A stretch of 64,000 bases of DNA from Cribrihabitans marinus (GCF_900109035.1 NZ_FNYD01000001.1:186001-250000); one strand, 5' to 3'. Shown: positions 8,144 through 17,834, numbered from the stretch's first letter. Translations and numbers: made by a program. The notes: a model not told the origin generated them from the letters alone.

Positions 8144-9811
8144 ATGAACCACCAGACTTTGAACGGAAAACCGGTGCACTGGGCCGCCGAGATGCACGCG
8201 CAGGAATACCGCGACGGCAAGCTGAGCCGGCGCGAATTCCTGAGCCGGGCGACTTCGCTGGGCGTGACCGCGGCCGGCGCCTATGGCCTGATCGGCATGG
8301 TCGCGCCGACCGAGGCCATCGCCCAGGAGCGCCAGCAGGGCGGCACCCTGCGGGTGCAGATGAGCGTGCGCGAACTCAAGGATCCGCGCACCTTCGACTG
8401 GTCCGAAATGGGCAACCAGATGCGCGGCACGCTGGAATACCTGGTCGAATACAACTCCGACGGCACCTTCCGCGGCATGCTGCTGGAGGGCTGGGAGATC
8501 AACGAGGACGCCACCGAATACACGCTGAAGGTCCGCCAGGGCGTCAAGTGGAACAACGGCGACGACTTCACCGCCGAGGACGTGGCCCGCAACATCGGCC
8601 GCTGGTGCGACAAGAACTCGGAAACCAACTCGATGGCCGGCCGCTTCGCGACACTGATCGACGAGGACACCGGTCAGGTGATCGACGGCGCGGTCGAGGT
8701 GGTCGACGACCACACGCTCAAGCTGATGCTGCCGAAATCCGACATCTCGCTGATCGCCGGCATGTCCGACTATCCCGCCGCCATCGTGCACAGCTCGTTC
8801 GACGAGGCCGATGTCGCCAACAGCGTCGGCACCGGTCCCTACGTGATCGAAGAGCTGGAAGTGGGGGTCAAATGCACCCTGGTGCGAGCCCCCGACCATA
8901 CCTGGTGGGGTGAATCCGTATTCGGCCCGGCGACGCTGGACCGGATCGAGTATACCGACTACGGCACCGATCCCTCGGCCTGGCTGGCGGCGCTGGAATC
9001 CGACGAGGTGGACATGCTGCACGAATCCGTGGGCGAGTTCATCGACGTGATGGACGGCCTCGGCTATGTGAAGTCCGAAGTCGTGACGATGGCCACGATG
9101 GTCATCCGGCCCAACCAGCTGGCCGAGATCGACGGCAAGAAGCCCTATGCCGACAAGCGCGTGCGCCAGGCGCTTCAGATGGCCGTGGACAACGCGGTCT
9201 GCCTGGAACTGGGCTATGGCGGGCGCGGTGCGGTGGCCGAAAACCACCATGTCGGGCCGATCCACCCCGAATATGCCGAACTGCCGCCGCAAAACCACGA
9301 TCCGGCGGGCGCCAAGGCGCTGATGGAAGAGGCCGGGATGGCCGATTTCGAGCATGAGCTGATGTCGATCGACGATGACTGGCGCCGCAACACCTGCGAC
9401 GCCGTGGCCGCGCAGCTGCGCGACGCGGGCATCAAGGTCAAGCGCACGGTGCTGCCCGGCAACACGTTCTGGAACGACTGGACGAAATACCCCTACAGCT
9501 CGACCAACTGGAACCACCGTCCGCTGGGCGTGCAGATCTGGGCGCTGGCCTACAAGTCGGGCGAGGCGTGGAACGAGTTCGGCTGGGCGAACCCGGACTT
9601 CGACGCCCTGCTGGACGAGGCGCTGGCCATCGCAGATGCCGACAAGCGCCGCGAGGTCTCGGCCAAGGGCCAGGCGCTGATCCAGGAGGAAGGCGTCACG
9701 GTGCAGCCCTACTGGCGCGCGCTCTATCGCCACATGCGCGAGGGGCTGGTCGGAACCGATCAGCACGTGGCCTTCGAGCACCACCACTACAAGTGGGGCC
9801 TGGCCGCCTGA
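8144..9811 (+). CDS. Tat-exported ABC transporter substrate-binding protein, peptide/opine type (family 5)
   Basis: This 555-residue periplasmic binding protein captures the ligand for the importer encoded downstream. The N terminus carries a twin-arginine motif (SRREFL, Arg29-Arg30), then a hydrophobic stretch and AIAQE, implying export of a folded protein by Tat. The body matches SBP family 5: an early [15 protein letters not shown] region, LRVQ strands and [10 protein letters not shown] in the middle. GGGGAG precedes the ATG. Family 5 binds peptides, nickel, opines or glycosides, and the ligand cannot be told from sequence alone. Confidence 0.92.
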   Translation: MNHQTLNGKPVHWAAEMHAQEYRDGKLSRREFLSRATSLGVTAAGAYGLIGMVAPTEAIAQERQQGGTLRVQMSVRELKDPRTFDWSEMGNQMRGTLEYLVEYNSDGTFRGMLLEGWEINEDATEYTLKVRQGVKWNNGDDFTAEDVARNIGRWCDKNSETNSMAGRFATLIDEDTGQVIDGAVEVVDDHTLKLMLPKSDISLIAGMSDYPAAIVHSSFDEADVANSVGTGPYVIEELEVGVKCTLVRAPDHTWWGESVFGPATLDRIEYTDYGTDPSAWLAALESDEVDMLHESVGEFIDVMDGLGYVKSEVVTMATMVIRPNQLAEIDGKKPYADKRVRQALQMAVDNAVCLELGYGGRGAVAENHHVGPIHPEYAELPPQNHDPAGAKALMEEAGMADFEHELMSIDDDWRRNTCDAVAAQLRDAGIKVKRTVLPGNTFWNDWTKYPYSSTNWNHRPLGVQIWALAYKSGEAWNEFGWANPDFDALLDEALAIADADKRREVSAKGQALIQEEGVTVQPYWRALYRHMREGLVGTDQHVAFEHHHYKWGLAA

Positions 9812-9831
9812 TCCCGGGCACATGACGAACC

Positions 9832-9855
9832 GGGGGCGCCATGCGTGGCGCCCTC
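9832..9855 (+). repeat. Stem-loop after the binding-protein gene
   Basis: GGGCGCC (9834-9840) pairs with GGCGCCC (9847-9853) around a 6-nt loop, and the stem can be extended by two pairs. No T-tract follows. In ABC operons a hairpin here often protects the binding-protein mRNA or reduces read-through to the permeases; that role is inferred. Confidence 0.55.
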
Positions 9856-9860
9856 CAAAG

Positions 9861-9926
9861 CCGCAGACCGCAGGGGCCTTCGCGCCGCTGCCGATCAAGA
9901 GCCTGAAAGAGGCCTCGGGTCTGCGG
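9861..9926 (+). repeat. Second, longer inverted repeat before the first permease
   Basis: CCGCAGACC (9861-9869) and GGTCTGCGG (9918-9926) are perfect 9-bp arms, 48 nt apart, with partial pairing of the sequence inside. Together with the preceding hairpin it fills the 140-bp gap between binding protein and permease, suggesting mRNA structure that sets the expression ratio. Confidence 0.4.
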
Positions 9927-9951
9927 GCAAGCCTTACCATCAGGGGCTGAC

Positions 9952-10998
9952 ATGGGACTGTTCATTCTCCGGCGGGTCGGCGTGATGCTGTTGACCGCGC
10001 TCTGCCTGACCTTCGTGGTCTTCTTCATGACCAACCTCTATCCGAACCTGGAAAAACTGGCCAAGACCCAGGGCAACCAGCGGATGAGCGACGAACAGGT
10101 CGAAGCCTGGCTTGAAAACCGGGGCTACAACGATCCGCTCCTGATCAAGTATGGCCGCTGGCTGGGTGTCGTGCCCGGCTTCGTGAACACGATGGAGGAC
10201 GGGCAGGTCCTGGGCAGCTGCGTGCGCCCCGGTGTCGAGCCCGAGGACACGCCGAGTTTCTGCGGCATCCTGCAGGGCGACTGGGGCTACTCGACACGGT
10301 TCAAGGACGAGGTCGGCGGGATCGTCGCCAAGCGCCTGGGCAATACCGGGTATCTCATGATGTGGGTGATGATCCTGATGGTGCCCACCGCGCTTATGGT
10401 GGGGGTTCTGGCCGGGATGCGCGAGGGGACCAAGCTGGACCGCTCGCTGTCGACCTTCTCGATCATCACCACGGCGACGCCCGAATACGTCTCGGGCGTG
10501 ATCTTCATCGCCGTCTTCACCTCGTCGGCGGTGGGTCTGAAATGGTTCAAGGGCACCGCCACGCAGGCGATGGAAAACCCGACCTTCGAGAATTTCTTTC
10601 TGCCGGTGCTGACCATCGCGCTCTACGGCATGGGCTATATCGCCCGGATGACGCGCGCCTCGATGACAGAGGTGATGACCGCGCAATACATCCGCACCGC
10701 GCGGCTCAAGGGCGTCAGCTTTCCAAACATCGTGATGAAGCACGCGCTCAGGAACGCGCTGATCGCGCCGTTCACGGTGATCATGCTGCAGTTCCCCTGG
10801 CTGCTGAACGGCGTGGTGATCGTCGAGACCCTGTTCAACTACAAGGGTTTCGGCTGGATCCTGGTCGAGGCGGCGGGCAACAACGACATCCAGTTGCTGC
10901 TGGCGGTGTCGGTGGTGTCGGTCTTCGTCGTGCTGGTGACGCAGCTGATCTCGGATATCGGCTATGTCTACCTGAACCCCCGCATCCGGATCTCGTGA
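9952..10998 (+). CDS. ABC importer permease, DppB/OppB type
   Basis: This 348-residue inner-membrane permease starts with MGLFILRRVGVMLLTALCLTF, the usual first helix of DppB-like proteins. A loop of about 90 residues follows, then the core helices. The EAA loop is seen around YIRTARLKGVSFPNIVMKHA, and the C terminus reads YLNPRIRIS. The start is supported by AGGGGCTGAC. It works with the following permease and the fused ATPase. Confidence 0.92.
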   Translation: MGLFILRRVGVMLLTALCLTFVVFFMTNLYPNLEKLAKTQGNQRMSDEQVEAWLENRGYNDPLLIKYGRWLGVVPGFVNTMEDGQVLGSCVRPGVEPEDTPSFCGILQGDWGYSTRFKDEVGGIVAKRLGNTGYLMMWVMILMVPTALMVGVLAGMREGTKLDRSLSTFSIITTATPEYVSGVIFIAVFTSSAVGLKWFKGTATQAMENPTFENFFLPVLTIALYGMGYIARMTRASMTEVMTAQYIRTARLKGVSFPNIVMKHALRNALIAPFTVIMLQFPWLLNGVVIVETLFNYKGFGWILVEAAGNNDIQLLLAVSVVSVFVVLVTQLISDIGYVYLNPRIRIS

Positions 10999-11013
10999 GA
11001 GAGGAGAAAGACC

Positions 11014-12228
11014 ATGGAACCTCTCGGCACATTCGAGATCATCGCCCGCGTCTTCTGGCAATTCACCAGCGTCTGGATCGCGCTCATCATCCTGTTTGCC
11101 GTCTCGGTCGCGTTCAAGCGGCGGCTGGGCCTCTACGGCAAGCTGTTCGACAGCCCCATCGGCATGGTCGGCTTCGCGCTGGTGATGTTCTGGGTCTTCA
11201 CCGGCATCTTCGGCGCGATGGAGTTGATCGTCACCCATGACCCGCTGGCACAGATATCGGGGATGAAGAACAAGGTCCCCGGCACGCCGGTTCCCGGCAG
11301 CGAGGAAGGCATATACGCCTATTACCTGCTGGGCGGGGACAACCTGGCCCGCGACGTGTTCAGCCGGATGGTGACCGGCGCATGGGTGGTGGTGCAGATC
11401 GCGCCACTGGCCACCCTGTTCGCCTTCATGGTGGGCATCACCCTGGGCCTGCCCGCGGGATATTTCGGCGGGCGCCTCGACACGCTGCTGTCCTTCCTGT
11501 CCAACCTGATCCTCGCCTTCCCGGTGATCCTGCTGTTCTACCTCTTGGTCACGCCCGAGATCGTGGCGACCGGCATGCCCAACTACATGGCGGCGGTGCT
11601 CTTCGTCTTTCCGATCGTGTTCCTGGGTGTGCTGCTCAATTCGCGCTACTACACGCAGCCGAATTTCCGCACGCCTCTGCTGGTGGCGGTGCTGGGCGTG
11701 GCGATCTGGCTCTACCTGTCGCTGATCTCGACCGGAGGCGCCTTTGTCGATGCCGGCACCTACCGGATCCCGGGCCTGCCCAAGCTGGTCGACCTGTTCG
11801 ACGTGCCGGGCGGGGTACTGGTGGTCTTCGTCTCTGTGGTCTTCGTGAACTCGCCCACCGTGTTCCGTATCGTCCGGGGACTGACACTGGACATCAAGAC
11901 GCGCGACTATGTCGCCGCCGCGCAGACCCGCGGAGAGGGCGCCTGGTATATCATGCTGTGGGAAATCCTGCCCAACGCGCGCGGCCCGCTGATCGTCGAT
12001 TTCTGCCTGCGCATCGGCTATACCACGATCCTGCTGGGAACACTGGGCTTCTTCGGGCTGGGCCTGCCGCCGGAGAGCCCCGACTGGGGCAGCACGATCA
12101 ACGAAGGCCGCAAGCTGCTGTCGATCTACCTGCACCCGGCCCTGCCGCCGGCGCTGGCGCTACTGTCGCTGGTGCTGGGTCTGAACCTGCTGGCGGACGG
12201 GCTGCGCGAGGAAAGCCTGCGCGATTGA
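11014..12228 (+). CDS. ABC importer permease, DppC/OppC type, enlarged
   Basis: This second permease has 404 residues, against about 280-300 for common DppC proteins. An N-terminal helix is followed by a DppC-type N-terminal region, and NLARDVFSRMVTGAWVV marks the start of the core. An insert from roughly residue 190 to 285 adds hydrophobic sequence (FPIVFLGVLLNSRYY, VAVLGVAIWLYLSLIS). The EAA-loop region YVAAAQTRGEGAWYIMLWEI and GLPPESPDWGS follow. GGAG precedes the ATG. The insert is the odd feature; sequence around it is intact and in frame. Confidence 0.88.
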   Translation: MEPLGTFEIIARVFWQFTSVWIALIILFAVSVAFKRRLGLYGKLFDSPIGMVGFALVMFWVFTGIFGAMELIVTHDPLAQISGMKNKVPGTPVPGSEEGIYAYYLLGGDNLARDVFSRMVTGAWVVVQIAPLATLFAFMVGITLGLPAGYFGGRLDTLLSFLSNLILAFPVILLFYLLVTPEIVATGMPNYMAAVLFVFPIVFLGVLLNSRYYTQPNFRTPLLVAVLGVAIWLYLSLISTGGAFVDAGTYRIPGLPKLVDLFDVPGGVLVVFVSVVFVNSPTVFRIVRGLTLDIKTRDYVAAAQTRGEGAWYIMLWEILPNARGPLIVDFCLRIGYTTILLGTLGFFGLGLPPESPDWGSTINEGRKLLSIYLHPALPPALALLSLVLGLNLLADGLREESLRD

Positions 12229-12238
12229 TGGAGAACGG

Positions 12239-12288
12239 CCGGGGGCCCTGCCCCCGGACCCCCGGAGTATTTGCAAAAAGATGAAGGA
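12239..12288 (+). repeat. Hairpin-plus-tail intergenic repeat, copy 1
   Basis: CCGGGGGC (12239-12246), loop CCT and GCCCCCGG (12250-12257) form a perfect hairpin. It is followed by a tail with CCCCCGGAGTATTT and then AAAGATGAAG. A similar arrangement in reverse orientation lies at 39142-39206. It sits between the permease and ATPase genes and contains no T-tract. Confidence 0.6.
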
Positions 12289-12324
12289 CGCGCCGCACGC
12301 GGACCCTCATCGGGGAGAGCAAAG

Positions 12325-14412
12325 ATGAGCAAGATGGCCGAATACGACGGACCGATTCTGGAGATCGACAAACTGTCGATCTCGTTCTTCACCCGGCTGC
12401 GGGAAATCCCGGCGGTGATGGATTTCTCGGTCGCGGTGCAGCCGGGCGAGGCGGTGGGCCTCGTGGGCGAGAGCGGCTGCGGCAAGTCCACCGTGGCGCT
12501 GGGAGTGATGCAGGACCTGGGCAAGAACGGCCGCGTCGTCGGCGGCACCATCAAGTTCAAGGGCCGCGACCTGGCCGAGATGAGCGCCGACGAGCTGCGC
12601 GACATCCGCGGCAACGAGATCGCGATGATCTACCAGGAGCCGATGGCGAGCCTCAACCCGGCGATGAAGATCGGCCGCCAGCTGATGGAAGTGCCGATGA
12701 TCCACGAGGGCGTGAGCGCCGAAGAGGCCCGCAAGCGTGCCCTTGAGGTGGTCTCGGACGTGCGCCTGCCCGACCCTGAGCGGATGCTGAATTCCTATCC
12801 CCACCAGCTCTCTGGCGGCCAGCAGCAGCGCATCGTGATCGCCATGGCGCTGATGTCGAAACCCTCGCTGCTGATCCTGGACGAACCCACCACCGCGCTT
12901 GACGTGACAGTCGAGGCGGCGGTCGTGGAACTGGTCCGGGACCTGGGCAAGAAATACGGCACATCGATGCTTTTCATCAGCCACAACCTGGGGCTGGTGC
13001 TCGAGACCTGCGACCGGCTGTGCGTGATGTATTCCGGCGAAGCGGTGGAACGCGGCTCGATCGAGGACGTGTTCGACGAGATGCAGCACCCCTATACCCA
13101 GGCGCTGTTCCGGTCGATCCCGCTGCCGGGCGCGGACAAGAACAGCCGCCCCCTGGTGGCCATCCCCGGCAACTTCCCCCTGCCCCACGAACGCCCTCCG
13201 GGCTGCAATTTCGGCCCGCGCTGCGACTATTTCGAGGCCGGGCGCTGCGACCAGGGCGACATCCAGATGTTCGACGTGCCCGGCAACGACCGGCACGCGA
13301 CGCGCTGTCTGAAATTCCAGGAGATCGACTGGAACGCGCCGCTGGTGCTGGCCGACACCAAGACCAAGGGCGAGATCGGCAATGTTGTCCTCAAGATGGA
13401 CAACTTGCGGAAATACTACGAGGTGGCGGCCAACGTGCTGTTCGGCGGCGGCGAGAAGAAGGTCGTGAAAGCCAACGAGACGCTGACCTTCGAGGCCCGC
13501 GAATCCGAGACCTTGGCCATCGTCGGCGAATCCGGCTGCGGCAAGTCGACCTTCGCCAAGGTCCTGATGGGTCTGGAGACCGCGACCGACGGGCAGATCC
13601 TGCTGGACAACCGCAACATCGAGCAGATCCCGATCGAGCAGCGTGACACCAAGACCATCTCGGACGTGCAGATGGTGTTCCAGAACCCGTTCGACACGCT
13701 GAACCCGTCGATGACCGTGGGCCGGCAGATCATCCGCGCGCTGGAGATCTTCGGCATCGGCAAGAACGAGGCCGAGCGGCGGCAGCGCATGCTGGAGCTG
13801 CTGGACCTGGTGAAACTGCCCCGCGCCTTTGCCGACCGGATGCCGCGGCAGCTGTCGGGCGGCCAGAAACAGCGGGTCGGCATCGCGCGGGCATTCGCCG
13901 GCGACGCGCGGATCGTGGTGGCCGACGAGCCGGTCTCGGCGCTGGACGTGAGCGTGCAGGCGGCGGTGACCGACCTGTTGATGGAGATCCAGCGCGAGCA
14001 GAAGACGACGCTTCTGTTCATCAGCCACGACCTGAGCATCGTGCGCTATCTCAGCGACCGGGTGATGGTGATGTATCTGGGCCATGTCGTGGAACTGGGC
14101 ACCACCGACCAGGTGTTCAGCCCGCCCTATCACCCCTATACCGAGGCGCTGCTCTCGGCGGTGCCGATCGCCGACACCTCGGTCGAGAAGACGCATATCG
14201 TGCTCGAGGGAGACATCCCCTCGGCGATGAACCCGCCGCCCGGCTGCCCGTTCCAGACCCGCTGCCGCTGGAAGTCGGAAGTGCCGGGCAACCTGTGCGA
14301 CACCGAGGTGCCGCCGGTGCGGACGCTGGCCGAGGGCCACCAAGTCAAGTGCCACTTGTCGGACGAGGTGCTGGGCCGGATGGAGCCGGTGATCAAGATC
14401 GCGGCGGAATAG
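12325..14412 (+). CDS. Fused double ATP-binding protein of the ABC importer (DppD-DppF type)
   Basis: This 695-residue cytoplasmic protein powers the importer with two complete ATPase halves in one chain. Walker A GESGCGKS occurs at residues 48-55 and again at about 401-408. Each half has an ABC signature (LSGGQQQR, then LSGGQKQR) and a Walker B with ILDEP or VADEP. Each ends with an oligopeptide-type C-terminal segment containing PPGCNFGPRC or PPGCPFQTRC. GGGGAG precedes the ATG at 12325. A start further upstream at 12271 would translate part of the repeat and is rejected. Confidence 0.94.
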   Translation: MSKMAEYDGPILEIDKLSISFFTRLREIPAVMDFSVAVQPGEAVGLVGESGCGKSTVALGVMQDLGKNGRVVGGTIKFKGRDLAEMSADELRDIRGNEIAMIYQEPMASLNPAMKIGRQLMEVPMIHEGVSAEEARKRALEVVSDVRLPDPERMLNSYPHQLSGGQQQRIVIAMALMSKPSLLILDEPTTALDVTVEAAVVELVRDLGKKYGTSMLFISHNLGLVLETCDRLCVMYSGEAVERGSIEDVFDEMQHPYTQALFRSIPLPGADKNSRPLVAIPGNFPLPHERPPGCNFGPRCDYFEAGRCDQGDIQMFDVPGNDRHATRCLKFQEIDWNAPLVLADTKTKGEIGNVVLKMDNLRKYYEVAANVLFGGGEKKVVKANETLTFEARESETLAIVGESGCGKSTFAKVLMGLETATDGQILLDNRNIEQIPIEQRDTKTISDVQMVFQNPFDTLNPSMTVGRQIIRALEIFGIGKNEAERRQRMLELLDLVKLPRAFADRMPRQLSGGQKQRVGIARAFAGDARIVVADEPVSALDVSVQAAVTDLLMEIQREQKTTLLFISHDLSIVRYLSDRVMVMYLGHVVELGTTDQVFSPPYHPYTEALLSAVPIADTSVEKTHIVLEGDIPSAMNPPPGCPFQTRCRWKSEVPGNLCDTEVPPVRTLAEGHQVKCHLSDEVLGRMEPVIKIAAE

Positions 14413-14493
14413 GCCCGCGTTCAGTCTTCCTCCGGCGGTGGTCGGTGCGACCCGGTTGTCAACACCGAGGGTGGCCTCGCAATCTGGCGCCAA

Positions 14494-15072
14494 TCAGCCG
14501 CCCCAGATCACCTTCACGTAGTTCTTGGTTTCCTTGTAGGGCGGCACGCCGCCATAGCGCTCGACCGCGTCGGGGCCGGCATTGTAGGCCGCAAGCGCCA
14601 GGCGCCAGGACTTGAACTTGCGGAACTGGCGCGACAGGTAGCGCGCCCCGCCATCGAGGTTCTCGTAGGGATCATGCGGGTTCACGCCAAGCGCGCGGGC
14701 GGTGGCCGGCATGAGCTGCGCCAGACCCAGCGCGCCCTTGTGGGATTTCGCCCTTGGGTTCCAGCCGGATTCCTGCTGCACCAGCCGCAGAAACAGCTCT
14801 TCGGGGATCGCGTGGCGCCGCGCGGCGGCCCGCGCCATCTCCAGGTACTGACCGCGATACTTTCCCAGATAGCGCTTGTTGAAGCTGCCCTGCGCCGATT
14901 TCGGCTTCAGCCGAACCGAGCCCTCGTATTGCGAGGCGCCGCGCGTGTCCAGGAAACGGGTCTGGTTCTTGAACAGGTCGCGCCTGTTCTTGGTGCCGAA
15001 CATGTCGGCCGCGACCGGTCCGGCCGTCACCGCAAGCGTCACCGCCACGATTCCCGATATAGTGCTGCGCAT
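14494..15072 (-). CDS. Lytic transglycosylase, SLT domain
   Basis: This 192-residue protein has a signal peptide (about 1-22, [16 protein letters not shown]). The C-terminal SLT domain begins near residue 90: [12 protein letters not shown] contains the catalytic Glu, and [26 protein letters not shown] and [10 protein letters not shown] follow. It cleaves peptidoglycan strands in the periplasm with 1,6-anhydro product formation. It lies alone on the minus strand, convergent with the ABC operon and divergent from ssb. Confidence 0.92.
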   Translation of the reverse strand: MRSTISGIVAVTLAVTAGPVAADMFGTKNRRDLFKNQTRFLDTRGASQYEGSVRLKPKSAQGSFNKRYLGKYRGQYLEMARAAARRHAIPEELFLRLVQQESGWNPRAKSHKGALGLAQLMPATARALGVNPHDPYENLDGGARYLSRQFRKFKSWRLALAAYNAGPDAVERYGGVPPYKETKNYVKVIWGG

Positions 15073-15283
15073 TCCCCGGCCCCTCGCCCTGTCGCGAGGC
15101 GAAACTATAGGTAAATTCGCCCCGATTGGAACCCCATGCGGGATTTCCGTCGGGCACAGTGACCGTTCACCGCTGGCCTTCAACGGCTAACTTTGCTTTA
15201 ACCCTGACGCATGAGGATGGATCCGGTCCGGAACACTACCGGATTCGGATCCGAACGCACCGACAACGATAACGGGGGAAGCC

Positions 15284-15778
15284 ATGGCAGGCTCGGTCAA
15301 CAAGGTCATTCTGGTGGGCAATCTGGGCCGCGATCCCGAGGTCCGGACATTTCAGGATGGCGGCAAATTGTGCAATTTGCGCATTGCCACATCCGAAAGC
15401 TGGAAGGATCGTAACACAGGCGAACGCCGTGAAAGAACGGAATGGCACAACGTTGTGCTGCGTGGCGACGGACTAGTGCGGGTCGCCGAACAGTACCTGC
15501 GCAAGGGATCGAAGGTCTATGTCGAAGGTCAGCTTCAAACCCGCAAGTGGCAGGACCAATCCGGGCAGGACCGCTACTCAACAGACGTTGTCGTTGCTGG
15601 CCTAGGTGGCACGTTGACCATGCTTGATGGTCGCAGCGGCGACGGCGGCGGTGGCGGCTATGGCGGCGGCCAGGGCGGGTATGACAGCGGCCCGCAGGGT
15701 GATCCATACGGCGGATCGCAAGGCGGTGCACCTGCTCCCGCGTCGGGCGGCATCGACGACGACGAGATCCCGTTCTAG
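15284..15778 (+). CDS. ssb: Single-stranded DNA-binding protein
   Basis: The 164-residue protein has an N-terminal OB fold starting [21 protein letters not shown], with TEWHNVV and [11 protein letters not shown] typical of SSB. A Gly-rich flexible linker follows and the acidic tip DDDEIPF recruits partner proteins. CGGGGGAAGCC precedes the ATG. It coats single-stranded DNA during replication and repair. The upstream region carries GAAC half-sites and an inverted repeat. Confidence 0.97.
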   Translation: MAGSVNKVILVGNLGRDPEVRTFQDGGKLCNLRIATSESWKDRNTGERRERTEWHNVVLRGDGLVRVAEQYLRKGSKVYVEGQLQTRKWQDQSGQDRYSTDVVVAGLGGTLTMLDGRSGDGGGGGYGGGQGGYDSGPQGDPYGGSQGGAPAPASGGIDDDEIPF

Positions 15779-15793
15779 GACCGGAGACGAACG

Positions 15794-16864
15794 ATGACAT
15801 GGTCCTTCACGCTCGGCCGTCTGTTGGGATCCGAGCTGAGGGTCCATGTCACCTTCTTCCTGCTGCTTGCCTGGGTCGGCTTTGCCACCTATTCCGCCGG
15901 CGGCTGGGCGGCTGCCGCCGAGAACGTGCTGTTCGTCCTGGCGCTCTTCGCCTGCGTGGTGGCGCATGAGTTCGGCCACGCGCTGATGGCGCGCCGATAC
16001 GGGATCCGGACCCCCGACATCACCCTGCTGCCGATCGGCGGGATGGCCCGGCTGGAACGGATGCCCGAAAAACCCGGTCAGGAGATCGCCGTCGCGCTGG
16101 CGGGACCAGCCGTCAACGTGGTGATCTTCGCGCTGCTGCTTCTGCTGGGCGCCGATCCGGGTACCGAAACGCTGACCGCCATCGACAGCGCCGGGCCGGA
16201 TTTCCTGTCACGGCTTGCCGTGGTCAACCTGTTTCTGGCGGTGTTCAACATGATCCCGGCCTTCCCGATGGATGGCGGACGGGTGTTCCGCGCGCTCCTG
16301 TGCCTGGCGATGGACCGGGTGCGGGCCACGCGCCTTGCCGCCCTGGCCGGGCAGGTCGTGGCGTTCCTGCTGGGCTTTGCCGGCCTGAGCACCGGCAACC
16401 CGATCCTTGTGCTGATCGCACTGTTCGTCTTTGTCGCCGCCAATGCCGAGGCGCAGGACGTGGCGATGCGGGCGGTGTCGCGCCGGTTGCTGGCACGCGA
16501 GGCGATGATCACCAGCTACGAGGCGCTGGGGCCTCAGGACACGCTGCACAGTGCCGCGCAGGCGGTGATCCGCACCACGCAGCACGAGTTTCCGGTGCTC
16601 GATGACGACGGGCGGCTGCAAGGGTTCGTGACCCGCGCCGGTCTGTTTGCGGCCCTGGCCGGGGATACGACGCGCGGCGCCCCCGCCGCGTCGATCATGG
16701 AGAGCGAGATTCCCACCGTCGGGCTGACCGACGGGCTCGAGACGGTGCTGTCGATGCTGCACAAGGGCGCACCGGCGGTGGCGGTGCTGGGCGAAGCCGG
16801 CCAGATGCTGGGCTATATCACCCGCGAGAATGTCGGTGAGTTGATGGTGATCCGCGGCCGTTGA
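15794..16864 (+). CDS. Site-2 protease family protein with CBS domains (M50)
   Basis: This 356-residue membrane metalloprotease carries HEFGH at residues 58-62 and a second metal-ligand segment, NMIPAFPMDGGR, from residue 152. After the membrane core come two CBS domains (about 230-350), with MITSYEALGPQDTLHSAA and ESEIPTVGLTDGLETV as their starts. CBS domains usually bind adenosyl ligands and gate activity. It begins 15 bp after ssb and may be co-transcribed with it. The substrate is unknown; it differs from RseP in lacking PDZ sequence. Confidence 0.92.
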   Translation: MTWSFTLGRLLGSELRVHVTFFLLLAWVGFATYSAGGWAAAAENVLFVLALFACVVAHEFGHALMARRYGIRTPDITLLPIGGMARLERMPEKPGQEIAVALAGPAVNVVIFALLLLLGADPGTETLTAIDSAGPDFLSRLAVVNLFLAVFNMIPAFPMDGGRVFRALLCLAMDRVRATRLAALAGQVVAFLLGFAGLSTGNPILVLIALFVFVAANAEAQDVAMRAVSRRLLAREAMITSYEALGPQDTLHSAAQAVIRTTQHEFPVLDDDGRLQGFVTRAGLFAALAGDTTRGAPAASIMESEIPTVGLTDGLETVLSMLHKGAPAVAVLGEAGQMLGYITRENVGELMVIRGR

Positions 16865-16895
16865 CGCGTCCGGTGCGCGGGTGGACCAACGGGTT

Positions 16896-17744
16896 TCAGG
16901 ACGTGCCTGAAGCTCGGAGGCCCCCGTCGCCCAGCAGCTCCGCGATGGCATCAAGCGCAGAGCGCACCGGCGGATCGTGCCGGGCGTCGTGGTGGCAGAC
17001 CAGCCATTCCTCGTGGGTTAGCGCCTCGATCACCGGTCCCGTCCGGACCAGCCCATCCTGGCCCGAAGCGGCAAAGAGCGGCAGGACGATCTGTCCGACC
17101 CCGGCCAGCGCCAGGTCCAGGGCCAGGCGGGGATCGCTTGCCGTGGTCACGATCCGGTCGGCGTGACCGTCATGGATCCAGCGTTGCGAGGGGCTGCCGG
17201 CGTCCTCGGCCGGCGCGGCGATCCAGCCTTCGATCCCCGGAGCCGCGGCAAAGGGCGCATAGCGCACCGCGCCGGTCCGGCGCCCGGCCAGCCAGCTTTG
17301 CTCGGGACGCCGGTTGCGGATGCCGATATCGGCCTCGCGCCGCGCGATGTCCATTGCCACGGTGGTCGGCACGAATTCCGGCACCCAGGTATCCTCGGCG
17401 GACCAGATCAGGTTCAGGTGGCGGGCCAGGAATTGGGCGGTCCAGTGCCCGGCTGTAACACGGACCCTCGCGCGCCGACCGGATCCGGCAAAGGCGCCGA
17501 GCCGGTCCGCGAGATGGCGCAGGTCGCCGGCCTCCTCCAGCAGCGACCGCCCGGCAGCGGTCAGCGTATAGCCGCGGGCGCCCCGGGCAAAGAGGCGGAT
17601 CCCGGTCTGACGTTCCAACTCGACCATCCGCCGGCTCAGCGTCGGCGCACTGACCCCGGTGGCCCGCGCGGCCGCCGAGAGACCGCCGCAATCGGCCACG
17701 GCGAGAAACAGGACCATGTCATCCAGAGAGAGGTTTCGTTTCAT
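16896..17744 (-). CDS. LysR-family transcriptional regulator
   Basis: This 282-residue protein has an N-terminal winged helix: MKRNLSLDDMVLFLAVADCG, then SAAARATGVSAPTLSRRMVELE. The remainder is a LysR-type ligand-binding domain. The ATG at 17744 gives the canonical LysR N terminus, whereas longer frames add unlikely sequence. LysR regulators often control a divergent neighbour. Here the divergent frame is the doubtful ORF at 17835, so the target is not obvious. Confidence 0.9.
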   Translation of the reverse strand: MKRNLSLDDMVLFLAVADCGGLSAAARATGVSAPTLSRRMVELERQTGIRLFARGARGYTLTAAGRSLLEEAGDLRHLADRLGAFAGSGRRARVRVTAGHWTAQFLARHLNLIWSAEDTWVPEFVPTTVAMDIARREADIGIRNRRPEQSWLAGRRTGAVRYAPFAAAPGIEGWIAAPAEDAGSPSQRWIHDGHADRIVTTASDPRLALDLALAGVGQIVLPLFAASGQDGLVRTGPVIEALTHEEWLVCHHDARHDPPVRSALDAIAELLGDGGLRASGTS

Positions 17745-17834
17745 TATTGGAAAGCCGCTTTGAATCTTGCCACCTCGCACCTCTGCGGATGAGGGGCATA
17801 TTATCAGGCTAACAGCCATAAATGGAATGAAATC

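Noticed and set aside
7628-9940. A 770-codon minus-strand frame opposite the binding-protein gene
   Set aside because: Composition is typical of a shadow of a GC-rich gene; the plus-strand protein has clear family features.
12307-14493. A 728-codon minus-strand frame opposite the fused ATPase
   Set aside because: The ATPase has intact Walker and signature motifs, and the opposite frame has none.
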